DNA of 64,000 nt from RPQJ01 sp963846315 (GTDB lineage: Bacteria; Pseudomonadota; Gammaproteobacteria; Steroidobacterales; Steroidobacteraceae). Both the position numbers and the translations under genes were made by a program. A model generated the notes under the pieces. It ran no database searches, was not told the DNA's origin, and was given only the letters and a program-made list of their open reading frames with translations. Shown one piece after another: positions 36,463-45,381 of the stretch (position 1 is its first letter; each line of letters begins with the position of its first letter). Location of the stretch: NCBI GenBank assembly GCA_963846315.1, contig CAWJVM010000003.1, positions 62,001 through 126,000 of the forward strand, in the 5' to 3' direction.

Positions 36463-37638
36463 CTAGCGATTCTCGAACGTACCCCGCCGGACGGCCTGAC
36501 CGTCCCGGACGTGGATTTCCCCACGAATAATGACCGTATGCGCGCCGCCTGTCGCGTCCAATGCAACGAGATCGGCGTCGGCACCGGCTGCGACCCGGCC
36601 CTTCCCGGCGAGTCGCAGCAGGCGGGCCGGATTGCCGGTGAAAGCGGGGAGGGCGGTTTGCAGCGGCATGCCGCCATCGACCAACGTCCGCAGCGTCTCG
36701 AGCAGGGCGCCGGATTGACCTATGTCCATGCTGCTGACCCGGCCCTCGGCGTCGAAGCAGGGCAGGCAGCCGCCCGCATCGGAACTGATCGTCACCCGGT
36801 CCGCCGGGGCCCCGCTTGCCAGGTAGCGCTGCAGGCCCTCCGCGGCGCTCCAGGCGTCCTCGCCGTCCTCGACCGGAAACGCGGTCAGGTCGATGCAACA
36901 GCCTTCCCCGGCCAGCGCGACGGCCTCGTCGAACAGCGCCCGGCGGCGATTCACGTGCGTGGGGTTGAATACGCGTGCCGGGATTTCGGACTCACTCAGC
37001 GCGCGACGCACGAACGCGAGGCCGCGCGGGCCGTCACCCAGGTGAAGATGCAGCACACCCGCCTTGCCGGTCATCAGTCCGGCGACGTGGGCATCGGCCG
37101 CGAGTCGGAGAATCTCGTCGAAGGTTGGCTGGCTCGAGCGGTGATCGCTGATCGCGAGTTCGCCGATACCTAGCAACGGTTCGAGCAGCACGAGATCGCC
37201 ACGCACGCTGCCGGTGACGGTGGCGAGCGGCACGTGATAGCCCCCGGCGTAGCCGAACGCGTTGAGGCCCTCTTCGCGCAGGGCGTAGACCTGTGCCAGC
37301 AGGTCGCGGGGAGCGCGCGTCACGTCGTCCGTGCCGAGCAGTCCGACGACGGTCGTAATGCCCGCCAGCGTGTAGCGTGTCAGCGGCACCGCCGGGACCC
37401 GGGTCTTGAACCCGGCTTCACCGCCACCGCCCGTAATGTGCACGTGACCGTCGATGAGGCCGGGGATCAGCCGCAGTCCTGCGAGGTCGATTTCTGTGAC
37501 GCCGGCGGTGAGCGCCGCAGGCATCGCGGGGAGATCCGTGCCCGGACCCAGCCAGAGCACCGTACCGCCGCCAAGCAGGAGGGACTGCAGGCCCAGGGGG
37601 CGGGGTGAGTAGACGTCGGCGTTGCGGAGTAGCAGCAC
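36463..37638 (-). CDS. iadA: beta-aspartyl (isoaspartyl) dipeptidase
   Basis: The protein has 391 residues in the amidohydrolase superfamily. Metal-site features are LIPGLIDGHVHITGGGGE near residue 60, the central HLHLGDGPRGL and FNPTHVNRR, and ISSDAGGCLP near residue 285. IadA hydrolyses beta-Asp-X dipeptides, exactly the product released by cyanophycinase, so its place at the head of the cph operon completes the route from cyanophycin to free Asp and Arg. Confidence 0.92.
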   Translation of the reverse strand: MLLLRNADVYSPRPLGLQSLLLGGGTVLWLGPGTDLPAMPAALTAGVTEIDLAGLRLIPGLIDGHVHITGGGGEAGFKTRVPAVPLTRYTLAGITTVVGLLGTDDVTRAPRDLLAQVYALREEGLNAFGYAGGYHVPLATVTGSVRGDLVLLEPLLGIGELAISDHRSSQPTFDEILRLAADAHVAGLMTGKAGVLHLHLGDGPRGLAFVRRALSESEIPARVFNPTHVNRRRALFDEAVALAGEGCCIDLTAFPVEDGEDAWSAAEGLQRYLASGAPADRVTISSDAGGCLPCFDAEGRVSSMDIGQSGALLETLRTLVDGGMPLQTALPAFTGNPARLLRLAGKGRVAAGADADLVALDATGGAHTVIIRGEIHVRDGQAVRRGTFENR

Positions 37639-37732
37639 GTGACGCAGGTTACCAGACGCCGCGGCTCAGCCAGCAGCCCCAGCGGTCCGGCCGACGGTAG
37701 AAGGGGCGCCGGTTGCCGGGCGCCCCCGGATG

Positions 37733-37987
37733 TCACTTCTTCTTCGCGGCGGCCTTCAGCCTGGCCGGGGCCTTCTTTCTGGCGGGCGCTTTCTTCTTGG
37801 CTGCCTTCTTCGCAACCTCGGCTTTCGCCGACTTGCGGATGTCTGCCGAGTGCGCGCGCTTGAAAGTCTGGATGTCCTTGAAGGTGCCGTCGGCTGCGCG
37901 CACTGCGTAAAGCTTCGTGCCTTTCGAGCTGCGCAGCGTCGTGCGACGGATCGTCTTCTTCTTCGCGGCCTTTTTCTTTGCTGCCAT
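37733..37987 (-). CDS. small Lys/Ala-rich histone-like protein
   Basis: The protein has 84 residues. A basic N-terminus (AAKKKAAKKKT) and a basic C-terminal tail (KKAAKKKAPARKKAPARLK) flank a compact middle segment (GTKLYAVRAADGTFKDIQTF and KRAHSADIRKSAKAE). This resembles histone-H1-like tails joined to a short conserved core, so nucleic-acid binding is likely but unproven. ATG 37987 has AGGA about 9 nt upstream; an ATG at 37993 is an alternative. It stands alone between the cyanophycin operon and the carbonic anhydrase operon. Confidence 0.75.
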   Translation of the reverse strand: MAAKKKAAKKKTIRRTTLRSSKGTKLYAVRAADGTFKDIQTFKRAHSADIRKSAKAEVAKKAAKKKAPARKKAPARLKAAAKKK

Positions 37988-38128
37988 GGTCATCAATCCT
38001 TGTGCTTTCGAGTCAGTCAGTCGGGTCAGTCGGTGCGCAACCTAACCCTGACACGTGCACAGGTCAACGAGCAGACGTCTCACCCACGCTGCTAGACTGC
38101 CCGCAACCTCGGCCCCGGGCCCGCGCCA

Positions 38129-38782
38129 TTGACCAAGCTGCCGGAACTCTTCGCCAACAATCGCCGCTGGGCCACCGCCACGGAGCAGCGTCATCCGGGC
38201 TTCTTTGGCGAGCTGTCATCGCAGCAGTCGCCGCGATACCTCTGGATCGGCTGTTCCGACAGCCGCGTCCCCGCCAACGAGATCGTCGGTCTCGCGCCGG
38301 GCGAACTGTTCGTGCACCGCAACGTCGCGAACCTGGTGTTTCACAACGACTTCAGCTGTCTCTCGGTGCTGCAGTACGCGATCGACGTGCTCGGCATCGA
38401 ACACGTCATCGTCTGCGGGCACTACGGCTGCGGTGGCGTCATCGCTTCCTACGAGCAGCGGCCGCTCGGTCTCGTCGACAACTGGCTGCTGCCGATCCGC
38501 GACCTCGCCCGGATGTACGCGCCGCAGCTGTCGGAATTGGCCACGGACCTGGAGCGCGCCGACCGGCTGTGCGAGCTGAACGTGCTGTCCCAGGCTCGGC
38601 GCGTGTGCCGCACGACGATCGTGCAGCAGGCCTGGGAGCGAGGGCGGTCGCTCACCGTGCACGCCTGGGTTTATCGACTCAATGACGGCTTGCTGCGCGA
38701 CCTGGGCTTCTGCGCCACCGACCTGGCGACCGCCGATGCCGACTTTGAACGCACGGTCGGAGCCGGTACGATCGGACGATAG
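38129..38782 (+). CDS. can: beta-class carbonic anhydrase
   Basis: The protein has 217 residues from TTG 38129. Zinc ligands are visible: Cys42 and Asp44 in GCSDSRVPA, and His98 and Cys101 in CGHYGCGGV. ELFVHRNVANLV is also diagnostic. It interconverts CO2 and bicarbonate in the cytoplasm. It heads a run with a glutamate symporter, a TAXI lipoprotein and an MHS transporter; the 21-nt gap to gltS suggests one transcript. Confidence 0.94.
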   Translation: MTKLPELFANNRRWATATEQRHPGFFGELSSQQSPRYLWIGCSDSRVPANEIVGLAPGELFVHRNVANLVFHNDFSCLSVLQYAIDVLGIEHVIVCGHYGCGGVIASYEQRPLGLVDNWLLPIRDLARMYAPQLSELATDLERADRLCELNVLSQARRVCRTTIVQQAWERGRSLTVHAWVYRLNDGLLRDLGFCATDLATADADFERTVGAGTIGR

Positions 38783-38803
38783 GAACCAGACGGCCCAGCT
38801 CGC

Positions 38804-40015
38804 GTGACCCTCAACCTCAACCTGTTCGCGACGCTCGCTCTGGCGACAGCGCTGTTCTTCGTCGGGCAGTTGATCGTCCGGCAATCGGCGGTGCTGCAGC
38901 GTTACAGCATTCCCGTGCCGGTCGTCGGCGGCTTCCTGTTTGCTGTTGCACTTGCCCTCGTCGGTCTCGTCGTTCCCGTCGACTTCACGATGGACGAGTC
39001 GCTGAAGGCGCCGTTGCTGCTCGCGTTCTTCGCCACGCTGGGCCTGGGCGCCGACGTCCGTTCGCTCGCGCGCGGCGGCAAGAAGCTCGTCATCCTGCTG
39101 GTCCTGTTCGTGACCCTCATGATCCTGCAGGACGCCGTCGGCCTGGTCATGGCGCGTCTGCTCGACCTTCATCCACTGGTGGGCCTGCTGGGCGGGTCGA
39201 TCGCGCTCACTGGCGGCCACGGCACGGCAGCCGCGTATGCCGCGAGCTTCGGCGCGACACGCAATCTGCAGGGTGCCATGGAGCTCGGCATGGCCGCCGC
39301 GACGGCGGGCCTCATCCTCGGGAGCCTGTTGTCGGGTCCGGTCGCCGAGCGCCTGATGCGACGCGCCCGGGCGCGGTCGGCAAGCGCCGCTGGCCAGCCA
39401 GCCGCGGCAGAAGTACGGCAGGAGAACCCGCTTTTCATGCCGATCACCACCGAGCAGCTGCTGTTCGTGCTGCTCGTGTGCCTCGTCTGCATCGGCGTCG
39501 CGCACTGGGTGCACGCATTGATGAAAGGCACGGGGATCCTGCTGCCGGATTTCCTGTGGGCGTTGCTGGTCGGCATGCTCGTGCGCAACCTCGCGACGCT
39601 TTTCCGCATCGAAGGCATCAACGATCGCGCGGCGCAGGCCGTCGGCGGCGTGTCGCTCTCGCTGTTCCTGATCATGGCGCTGATGTCGATGCGCATCCTC
39701 GACCTGGCTTCGCTCGCCGGGCCGATGCTGCTGATCGTCGTCGTCAATGCGTTGCTGGCCGCCCTGTTCGCGTACTTCATCACCGGGCGTGTCATGGGCA
39801 ACGACTATGACGCAGCCATTGTCGCCGGTGGCCACGTGGCGGCGGGGCTCGCGACCACCGCCGTCGCGATGTCGGTGATGCAGACACTGACCGAACGCCA
39901 CGGGCCGGCGCCCCTCGCTTTCCTGCTGATCCCGATCGTGGGTGCGTTCTTTGCGGACATCGCCAACGCGCTCGTGCTGCAGGCGTATTTTGCGCTGCCG
40001 GGCCTGGGGTTCTGA
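38804..40015 (+). CDS. gltS: sodium/glutamate symporter
   Basis: The protein has 403 residues from GTG 38804. Ten or more membrane helices are arranged in two halves with the GltS motifs SIPVPVVGGFLFAVAL, LLGGSIALTGGHGTAAAYA and, in the second half, GNDYDAAIVAGGHVAAGLATTAVAM. GltS couples glutamate uptake to Na+. It is co-transcribed with the TAXI protein (2-nt gap). Hydrophobicity and the glycine-rich reentrant motifs are intact. Confidence 0.92.
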   Translation: MTLNLNLFATLALATALFFVGQLIVRQSAVLQRYSIPVPVVGGFLFAVALALVGLVVPVDFTMDESLKAPLLLAFFATLGLGADVRSLARGGKKLVILLVLFVTLMILQDAVGLVMARLLDLHPLVGLLGGSIALTGGHGTAAAYAASFGATRNLQGAMELGMAAATAGLILGSLLSGPVAERLMRRARARSASAAGQPAAAEVRQENPLFMPITTEQLLFVLLVCLVCIGVAHWVHALMKGTGILLPDFLWALLVGMLVRNLATLFRIEGINDRAAQAVGGVSLSLFLIMALMSMRILDLASLAGPMLLIVVVNALLAALFAYFITGRVMGNDYDAAIVAGGHVAAGLATTAVAMSVMQTLTERHGPAPLAFLLIPIVGAFFADIANALVLQAYFALPGLGF

Positions 40016-40017
40016 CC

Positions 40018-41547
40018 GTGCGGTCGTGGTGGCGCGGCCTGTTCCTGCTGGCCATCGCGGCCGCGCTGGCCGGCTGTGCGCGAGGGCCTGACGAATCCGG
40101 CGTGAAGCGCGACGTGCAGGCGCAGCTCGACACGCTGTTCGGCAGCCGGGTGCTCGAGGTCAAGTCGTTGCGCCGGCAGGGCAGTTCACCGCTCGCGGGT
40201 GCGCAAGCCGGCGGTTCGCAGGCGATCGTCTACTACAACGCGGTGCTCGCCTTCACGGCGCCGTACGATCCCTCCGACTGGAATGGTCTCAGCCCCGAAC
40301 TCATCGCCAACGCGCTCGGCGCCACCGACGAGGGCGTCATCGGGTTCGGTGCTGGCCGCATGGCCGAAGGCGCGCAGCTGCGCGCGTACGGGTCGATGGT
40401 TTATCGCCGCGCCGGCGACGCCTGGCAGGCGTCGTTGCTGCCGCCGGCAGCGGCCCCGCCGGCAACAAGCACTGGCACCACCGTCAAATCGACGGACCTG
40501 ATCGAGCGACTCGCCGGCATCGTCAACACTACACCCGGCTTGCACAACGCAGACGACGTGATCGTCGCCGAGGAACTCGACCAGGCACTGCAGAACATCA
40601 AGCTCCGGCTCAATCAAGGTCAGCAAGGTCTCGTCGTCGCCACGGGCCCGGCGGGCGGAGAATACGCACGCTTCGTCGAAGCATTGCGGCCCCGCGGCGC
40701 GCCGTGGTCTGTGACGCAGGCCAACACGCACGGCAGCGTCGTCAACGCGCTCATGATCGATGCAGGTGAGGCCCGGTACGCGCTGGTGCAGAGCGACATC
40801 GCTGCCGCGGCGGTCACGGGACAGGCGGCCTTTACGACCTACGGTCCGCTGCGGCACCTGCGCGCCGTGGCAGCGCTCTTCCCGGAACCGGTACACGTCG
40901 TCACTCGCACGGCCGATTCAATCCAGTCGATTGACGGGCTGCGCGGCAAGCAGATTGCAGTGGGCAGCCGGGGTTCCGGCACGCGCCACACCGCGATGCA
41001 GGTGCTGCGCGCGCACGGACTGGACCTCGATGACTACGTGATCGTCGACGTGCGCGACCCGGAGGAAGCGCTGCAGCTGTTGGTGGCAGGCCGGATCGAC
41101 GCTGTGATCGAGGTCGTGTCCGCGCCGTGGCGCCAGCTCGCGTCGTCTGCGGCCCTGGTGCCGATGACTCTGGTGCCCCTGGACGCGGAGGCAATGGGCC
41201 GTCTGTCGGAGTCGGTGCCCGGCCTGGTGCCGCTCGCCATTCCCGATCGCACGTACCCGGGCCAGCAGGGCGCCGTCGATACGATTGCTGCGACGGCGCT
41301 GCTCGTGGCGAGTGACTCCGTGCCTGCCGCGTCGGTGAAGCAGGTGCTCGATTTCCTGTTCACGAGCGTATTTGCGGCCGACCGCGGCGTCAGTGCCTCG
41401 CGCCTGTCGCGTCAGCGAGCGCTGGCAGGCGTGACCATCCCGTTGCACGACGGTGCGGCGGACTATTTCGCTGCGACCAGGAAGACCGCTGCCGACGCAG
41501 CGCCTACGCCTGCGCCTGCGCCTGCGCCTGCGGCAGCGACGCCGTGA
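40018..41547 (+). CDS. TAXI-family solute-binding lipoprotein
   Basis: The protein has 509 residues from GTG 40018. The lipoprotein signal ends LAGC (Cys20). After an N-terminal region of about 165 residues not typical of the family, the TAXI/periplasmic-binding fold follows: LVVATGPAGGEYARFVEAL, NTHGSVVNALMIDAGEARYALVQSDI, LRGKQIAVGSRGSGTRHTAM and DLDDYVIVDVRDPEEALQLLVAGRIDAV. No TRAP membrane subunits are adjacent, so it may serve GltS, the MHS transporter or a distant TRAP system. The C-terminus is a short Pro/Ala repeat (PTPAPAPAPAAATP). Confidence 0.82.
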   Translation: MRSWWRGLFLLAIAAALAGCARGPDESGVKRDVQAQLDTLFGSRVLEVKSLRRQGSSPLAGAQAGGSQAIVYYNAVLAFTAPYDPSDWNGLSPELIANALGATDEGVIGFGAGRMAEGAQLRAYGSMVYRRAGDAWQASLLPPAAAPPATSTGTTVKSTDLIERLAGIVNTTPGLHNADDVIVAEELDQALQNIKLRLNQGQQGLVVATGPAGGEYARFVEALRPRGAPWSVTQANTHGSVVNALMIDAGEARYALVQSDIAAAAVTGQAAFTTYGPLRHLRAVAALFPEPVHVVTRTADSIQSIDGLRGKQIAVGSRGSGTRHTAMQVLRAHGLDLDDYVIVDVRDPEEALQLLVAGRIDAVIEVVSAPWRQLASSAALVPMTLVPLDAEAMGRLSESVPGLVPLAIPDRTYPGQQGAVDTIAATALLVASDSVPAASVKQVLDFLFTSVFAADRGVSASRLSRQRALAGVTIPLHDGAADYFAATRKTAADAAPTPAPAPAPAAATP

Positions 41548-42869
41548 CGCGGCCGGTCGCGCCCCTGGACGGGGTGGCGACAATGACTCCGGCTCGGCGA
41601 CTCAAGAACATCCTCGGCGGCTCGGCCGGCAATTTCGTCGAGTGGTTCGACTGGTTCGCGTATTCGGCGTTTGCCATCTATTTTTCCCGTGCATTCTTCC
41701 CCGCAGGTGACCAGACCGCGCAGCTGCTCAGCACGGCTGCAATCTTTGCCGTGGGCTTCATCGCGCGACCGGTCGGGGCGCTGCTCTTCGGCATGTATGC
41801 TGATCGCGCCGGGCGTCGCACCGCGCTGACGCTGTCCGTCGCGATGATGTGCGGCGGTTCGCTCATGATCGCGCTGATTCCGACCGGCCTCGGACTGTTG
41901 TCCCCGGCGCTGCTGCTCGTCGCGCGGCTGCTGCAGGGACTGTCGGTCGGTGGCGAATACGGCGCGTCGGCCACCTACATCAGCGAGATGGCTGAGCGCA
42001 CCCAGCGCGGCTTCTGGTCGGGCTTTCTCTACGTCACGCTGACCGGCGGACAACTGGCCGCATTGCTGCTGCTGATCTTGTTGCAACGCGTGCTGACCGA
42101 GCAGCAGCTGTACGACTGGGGCTGGCGTATTCCGTTTGCCGTGGGCGCCGTGCTGGCGATCGTGGTGTGGTGGATCCGCCGGGGGATCCACGAAACGCGT
42201 TCGTTCACGCAGGCGAACGTGCCCGAGCGGGAGCGCGGCCGCCCGTGGGCGCTCTTCACGCACTACCCGAAGGAAACGCTGACCGTCATGGCGCTCACGG
42301 CCGCGGGCGGGCTCGGCTTCTACACGTACACGACCTACATGCAGAAGCTGCTGATCAACAGCGCGGGCTTCAGCAAACCCGTGGCTTCGCAGGTGATGAC
42401 GCTGCTGCTCGCGACGTTCCTGTTCCTGCCGCCACTGGCCGGTTGGCTGGCGGATAAGGTGGGTCACCGCCGCACGCTGCTCGCTTCATATGCCGGGCTT
42501 GCGCTTGTCAGCGTGCCGATCCTGAGCGCGATCTCGACGTCGACGAATCCCGTGGCGGCTTATTTCCTCGGGCTGGTGCCGTTGCTGCTGCTCTCCGGGT
42601 ACTGTGGGCTCAGCGCCATCTTCAAGGCCGAGCTTTACCCCGTGCACGTGCGTGCGCTCGGCGTCGCGGTGCCCTATGCGATCGCCCAGGCGATCTTCGG
42701 CGGCAACGCGGAGACCGCCGCGCTGTACCTGAAGCAGATCGGGCACGAGACGGCGTTTTTCTGGTTCGTGTCGGGAATGATGATCGTGGGCATCCTGGCG
42801 ACCTTCCGGCTGCGCGACACGCGCGACCACAGCTTGATCCACCAGGAGCAGCACCAGCAGGTGGGCTGA
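41544..42869 (+). CDS. MFS transporter, metabolite:H+ symporter (KgtP/ProP-like)
   Basis: The protein has up to 441 residues from GTG 41544 (4-nt overlap with the TAXI gene); ATG 41583 is an alternative start. There are twelve membrane helices. MHS-family signatures include GNFVEWFDWFAYSAFAIYF at the N-terminus, GMYADRAGRRTALTLSV between helices 2 and 3, and LLQGLSVGGEYGASATYISE. It imports an organic acid or osmolyte with protons. The company of GltS suggests dicarboxylate or amino acid substrates, which is only inference. Confidence 0.88.
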   Translation: MTRPVAPLDGVATMTPARRLKNILGGSAGNFVEWFDWFAYSAFAIYFSRAFFPAGDQTAQLLSTAAIFAVGFIARPVGALLFGMYADRAGRRTALTLSVAMMCGGSLMIALIPTGLGLLSPALLLVARLLQGLSVGGEYGASATYISEMAERTQRGFWSGFLYVTLTGGQLAALLLLILLQRVLTEQQLYDWGWRIPFAVGAVLAIVVWWIRRGIHETRSFTQANVPERERGRPWALFTHYPKETLTVMALTAAGGLGFYTYTTYMQKLLINSAGFSKPVASQVMTLLLATFLFLPPLAGWLADKVGHRRTLLASYAGLALVSVPILSAISTSTNPVAAYFLGLVPLLLLSGYCGLSAIFKAELYPVHVRALGVAVPYAIAQAIFGGNAETAALYLKQIGHETAFFWFVSGMMIVGILATFRLRDTRDHSLIHQEQHQQVG

Positions 42870-42883
42870 GCGCGGATCGTCTG

Positions 42884-42919
42884 CGCTCACCTCTCCCGCG
42901 GCAGCGCGAGAAGTGAGCG
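42884..42919. terminator. hairpin between convergent MHS transporter and rpoD genes
   Basis: CGCTCAC (42884) pairs with GTGAGCG (42913), and inner C/G-rich bases add partial pairing. It occupies most of the 55-nt gap and could stop transcription from both sides, but there is no T tract. Confidence 0.4.
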
Positions 42920-42924
42920 GGCGA

Positions 42925-45327
42925 TCAGTCTTCCAGGAAGCTCCGCAGCTGCTCACTGCGGCTCGGATGCCGCAGCTTGCGCAACGCCTTTGCCTCGATC
43001 TGGCGGATGCGCTCGCGCGTGACGTCGAACTGCTTGCCCACTTCTTCGAGCGTGTGGTCGGTCGTCATGTCGATGCCGAAGCGCATGCGCAGCACCTTGG
43101 CTTCGCGCGGCGTGAGGCCGGCGAGCACCGAGTGCGTGGTCTCGCGCAGCGATTCCGTCGTCGCCGAGTCGATCGGGGACTCGACCGACGTGTCCTCGAT
43201 GAAGTCGCCGAGATGCGAATCTTCGTCGTCGCCGATCGGAGTCTCCATCGAGATGGGCTCCTTCGCGATCTTGAGGACCTTGCGGACCTTGTCTTCCGGC
43301 ATCTCCATGCGCACGGCGAGTTCTTCCGGCGTCGGCTCGCGACCCATTTCCTGCAGCATCTGCCGCGAGATGCGGTTCAGCTTGTTGATGGTCTCGATCA
43401 TGTGCACCGGGATGCGGATCGTGCGCGCCTGGTCGGCGATCGAGCGGGTGATCGCCTGGCGGATCCACCACGTGGCGTAGGTCGAGAACTTGTAGCCGCG
43501 ACGGTACTCGAACTTGTCGACGGCCTTCATCAGGCCGATGTTGCCTTCCTGGATGAGGTCCAGGAACTGCAGGCCGCGGTTCGTGTACTTCTTCGCGATC
43601 GAGATCACGAGACGGAGGTTGGCTTCGACCATCTCCTTCTTCGCGCGGCGGGCCTGCGCCTCGCCGACGGCGATCTCGCGGTTGATCTCCTTGATCTCGG
43701 CGATCGACAGGCGTGCGCGCTTCTCGCTCAGGGCGAGCCGGTTCTGCTCGCGCTCGATTTCCTCGCGGAACTTGGCCAGCGCAGCCGAATGCTTGCGCTT
43801 TGCCCGCACGTGCTTGTCGAGCCACGTGAGGTTGGTCTCGTTGCGCGGGAAGGTCTCGATGAAGTCGGAGCGCGGCATGCCGGCGTCGCGGACGCAGCGC
43901 AGCATGATTGCCTTCTCGATCGAGCGGATCTCGTTCAGGTGCTCGCGCAGCTGCGTGATGAGCTGCTCGAACATCTTGGGCGAGAGCTTGAGCTCCATGA
44001 ATTCTTCGGCGAGCTTCTTGCGCAGCTTGATCGTCTTCGGATCCTTGCTGCCTTTCTCCTCGAGCGACTTCATGACCTGCGCGTAGACCTTGCCGAGCGA
44101 GGCAAAGCGGCGCGCGGCTTCTTCCGGGTCCGGGCCGGTCTCGAGTGCTTCTTCCTCTTCCGTCTCGCCTTCCGCGACTTCCTCGTCGCCTTCCGCTTCC
44201 GGGGCTTCCTTCGCGGCAAGCTTCGGGTTGATCGGCTCGGCGATGACGTCCGGCGCGTTCGGGTCGACGAAGCCGACGATGATGTCGACCAGGCGGCCCG
44301 TGCCCGACTTCAGCGGCTCGTAGGCGCGCAGGATGTATTCAAACGTAGGCGGATAGTGCGACAGCGCGCGACGGACCGAATCGAGGCCTTCCTCGATGCG
44401 CTTCGCGATCGCGATTTCGCCTTCACGCGTCAGCAGTTCGACCGTGCCCATCTCGCGCATGTACATGCGGACCGGGTCGGTGGTGCGGCCGAATTCGGCG
44501 TCGACGGTGGTCGCCAGTGCCTGCGCGGCTTCTTCGGCCGCCTCTTCGTCGGCAACGACGGTCTCGCGCATCAGCAGCGCTTCGGCGTCCGGTGCCTTCT
44601 CGTACACCGGGATACCCATGTCGTTGATCATCTGCACGATGTCTTCGATCTGCTCCGGATCGACGATCTCGGACGGCAGGTGGTCGTTGACTTCGGCGTA
44701 GGTCAGGAAGCTCTGTTCCTTGCCGCGTGCGATCAGCAGCTTGAGCTGCGACTGTCGGTCTTCCGGCGTGCTCGCGGGCAGCTTGAGCTCGATCTTTTCG
44801 GCTTTCTCCTTGCTTGCCTTGCGGCCGGCCTTCTCGGGCTTGGCCGGCACTGCGATGGTGACCGGCGCGACGCCAGCCGGCTTGGCCGCCGGCGCGACAG
44901 ACTTCGGCGGCACCGCGGGCTTGGCCGCCTTGGCAGGGGCAGCAGGGGCTGCGTGCTTCACGGCAGCGGGTGCGACAGCGGCCTTGGCCGGCGCGTGCTT
45001 GCTGGCCGGCGCGTGCTTGCTGGCCGGCACATGCTTGCTGGCCGGTGCGTGCTTGTTGGCCGGCGCCACGGGCTTGTGGCCCGCTTTTGTTGCAGGTGCA
45101 GCCGCAGCGCTCTTGCGCTGCAGGGTTACGGGCTTCACCGCCTTCAACGCCCTGGTGGGCTTGGTCGCAGGCTTCGCCGCGCTCTTCACCGCGGGCTTGG
45201 CCTTGGCTGACGCTGCTGCCTTGCGGTGCAGCGCCGTCTTGCTCTTGGCCGCCGGTGCGGACTTGCTCGCGGGATGCTTCTTGACCGGTTTGCGTGCCGT
45301 CGTCTTGCTCAAGATGGGACGCCTCAC
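42925..45327 (-). CDS. rpoD: RNA polymerase primary sigma factor RpoD with long basic N-terminal extension
   Basis: The protein has 800 residues, whereas E. coli RpoD has 613. Region 1.1 begins near residue 190 (RQSQLKLLIARGKEQSFLTY). The preceding 185 or so residues are Lys/Ala/Pro-rich with repeats of the type APASKHVPASKHAPASKH. Regions 1.2 (DPVRMYMREMGTVELLTREG), 2 (NLRLVISIAKKYTNRGLQFL, YKFSTYATWWIRQAITR), 3 and 4.2 (TLEEVGKQFDVTRERIRQIE) are complete. It directs housekeeping transcription. It lies downstream of dnaG in the classical macromolecular synthesis block, with a 54-nt gap. Confidence 0.97.
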   Translation of the reverse strand: MRRPILSKTTARKPVKKHPASKSAPAAKSKTALHRKAAASAKAKPAVKSAAKPATKPTRALKAVKPVTLQRKSAAAAPATKAGHKPVAPANKHAPASKHVPASKHAPASKHAPAKAAVAPAAVKHAAPAAPAKAAKPAVPPKSVAPAAKPAGVAPVTIAVPAKPEKAGRKASKEKAEKIELKLPASTPEDRQSQLKLLIARGKEQSFLTYAEVNDHLPSEIVDPEQIEDIVQMINDMGIPVYEKAPDAEALLMRETVVADEEAAEEAAQALATTVDAEFGRTTDPVRMYMREMGTVELLTREGEIAIAKRIEEGLDSVRRALSHYPPTFEYILRAYEPLKSGTGRLVDIIVGFVDPNAPDVIAEPINPKLAAKEAPEAEGDEEVAEGETEEEEALETGPDPEEAARRFASLGKVYAQVMKSLEEKGSKDPKTIKLRKKLAEEFMELKLSPKMFEQLITQLREHLNEIRSIEKAIMLRCVRDAGMPRSDFIETFPRNETNLTWLDKHVRAKRKHSAALAKFREEIEREQNRLALSEKRARLSIAEIKEINREIAVGEAQARRAKKEMVEANLRLVISIAKKYTNRGLQFLDLIQEGNIGLMKAVDKFEYRRGYKFSTYATWWIRQAITRSIADQARTIRIPVHMIETINKLNRISRQMLQEMGREPTPEELAVRMEMPEDKVRKVLKIAKEPISMETPIGDDEDSHLGDFIEDTSVESPIDSATTESLRETTHSVLAGLTPREAKVLRMRFGIDMTTDHTLEEVGKQFDVTRERIRQIEAKALRKLRHPSRSEQLRSFLED

Positions 45328-45381
45328 GGAGGGTCTAAAAAAGAGCGGAATCCTACCACGCCGGGGAGGGGTCGCGCCCGA

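Noticed and set aside
42913..45210. 765-codon open frame on the plus strand opposite rpoD
   Set aside because: It is a mirror of the rpoD coding strand in high-GC DNA; its composition is Arg/Leu/Asp-rich without motifs, and rpoD is certain.
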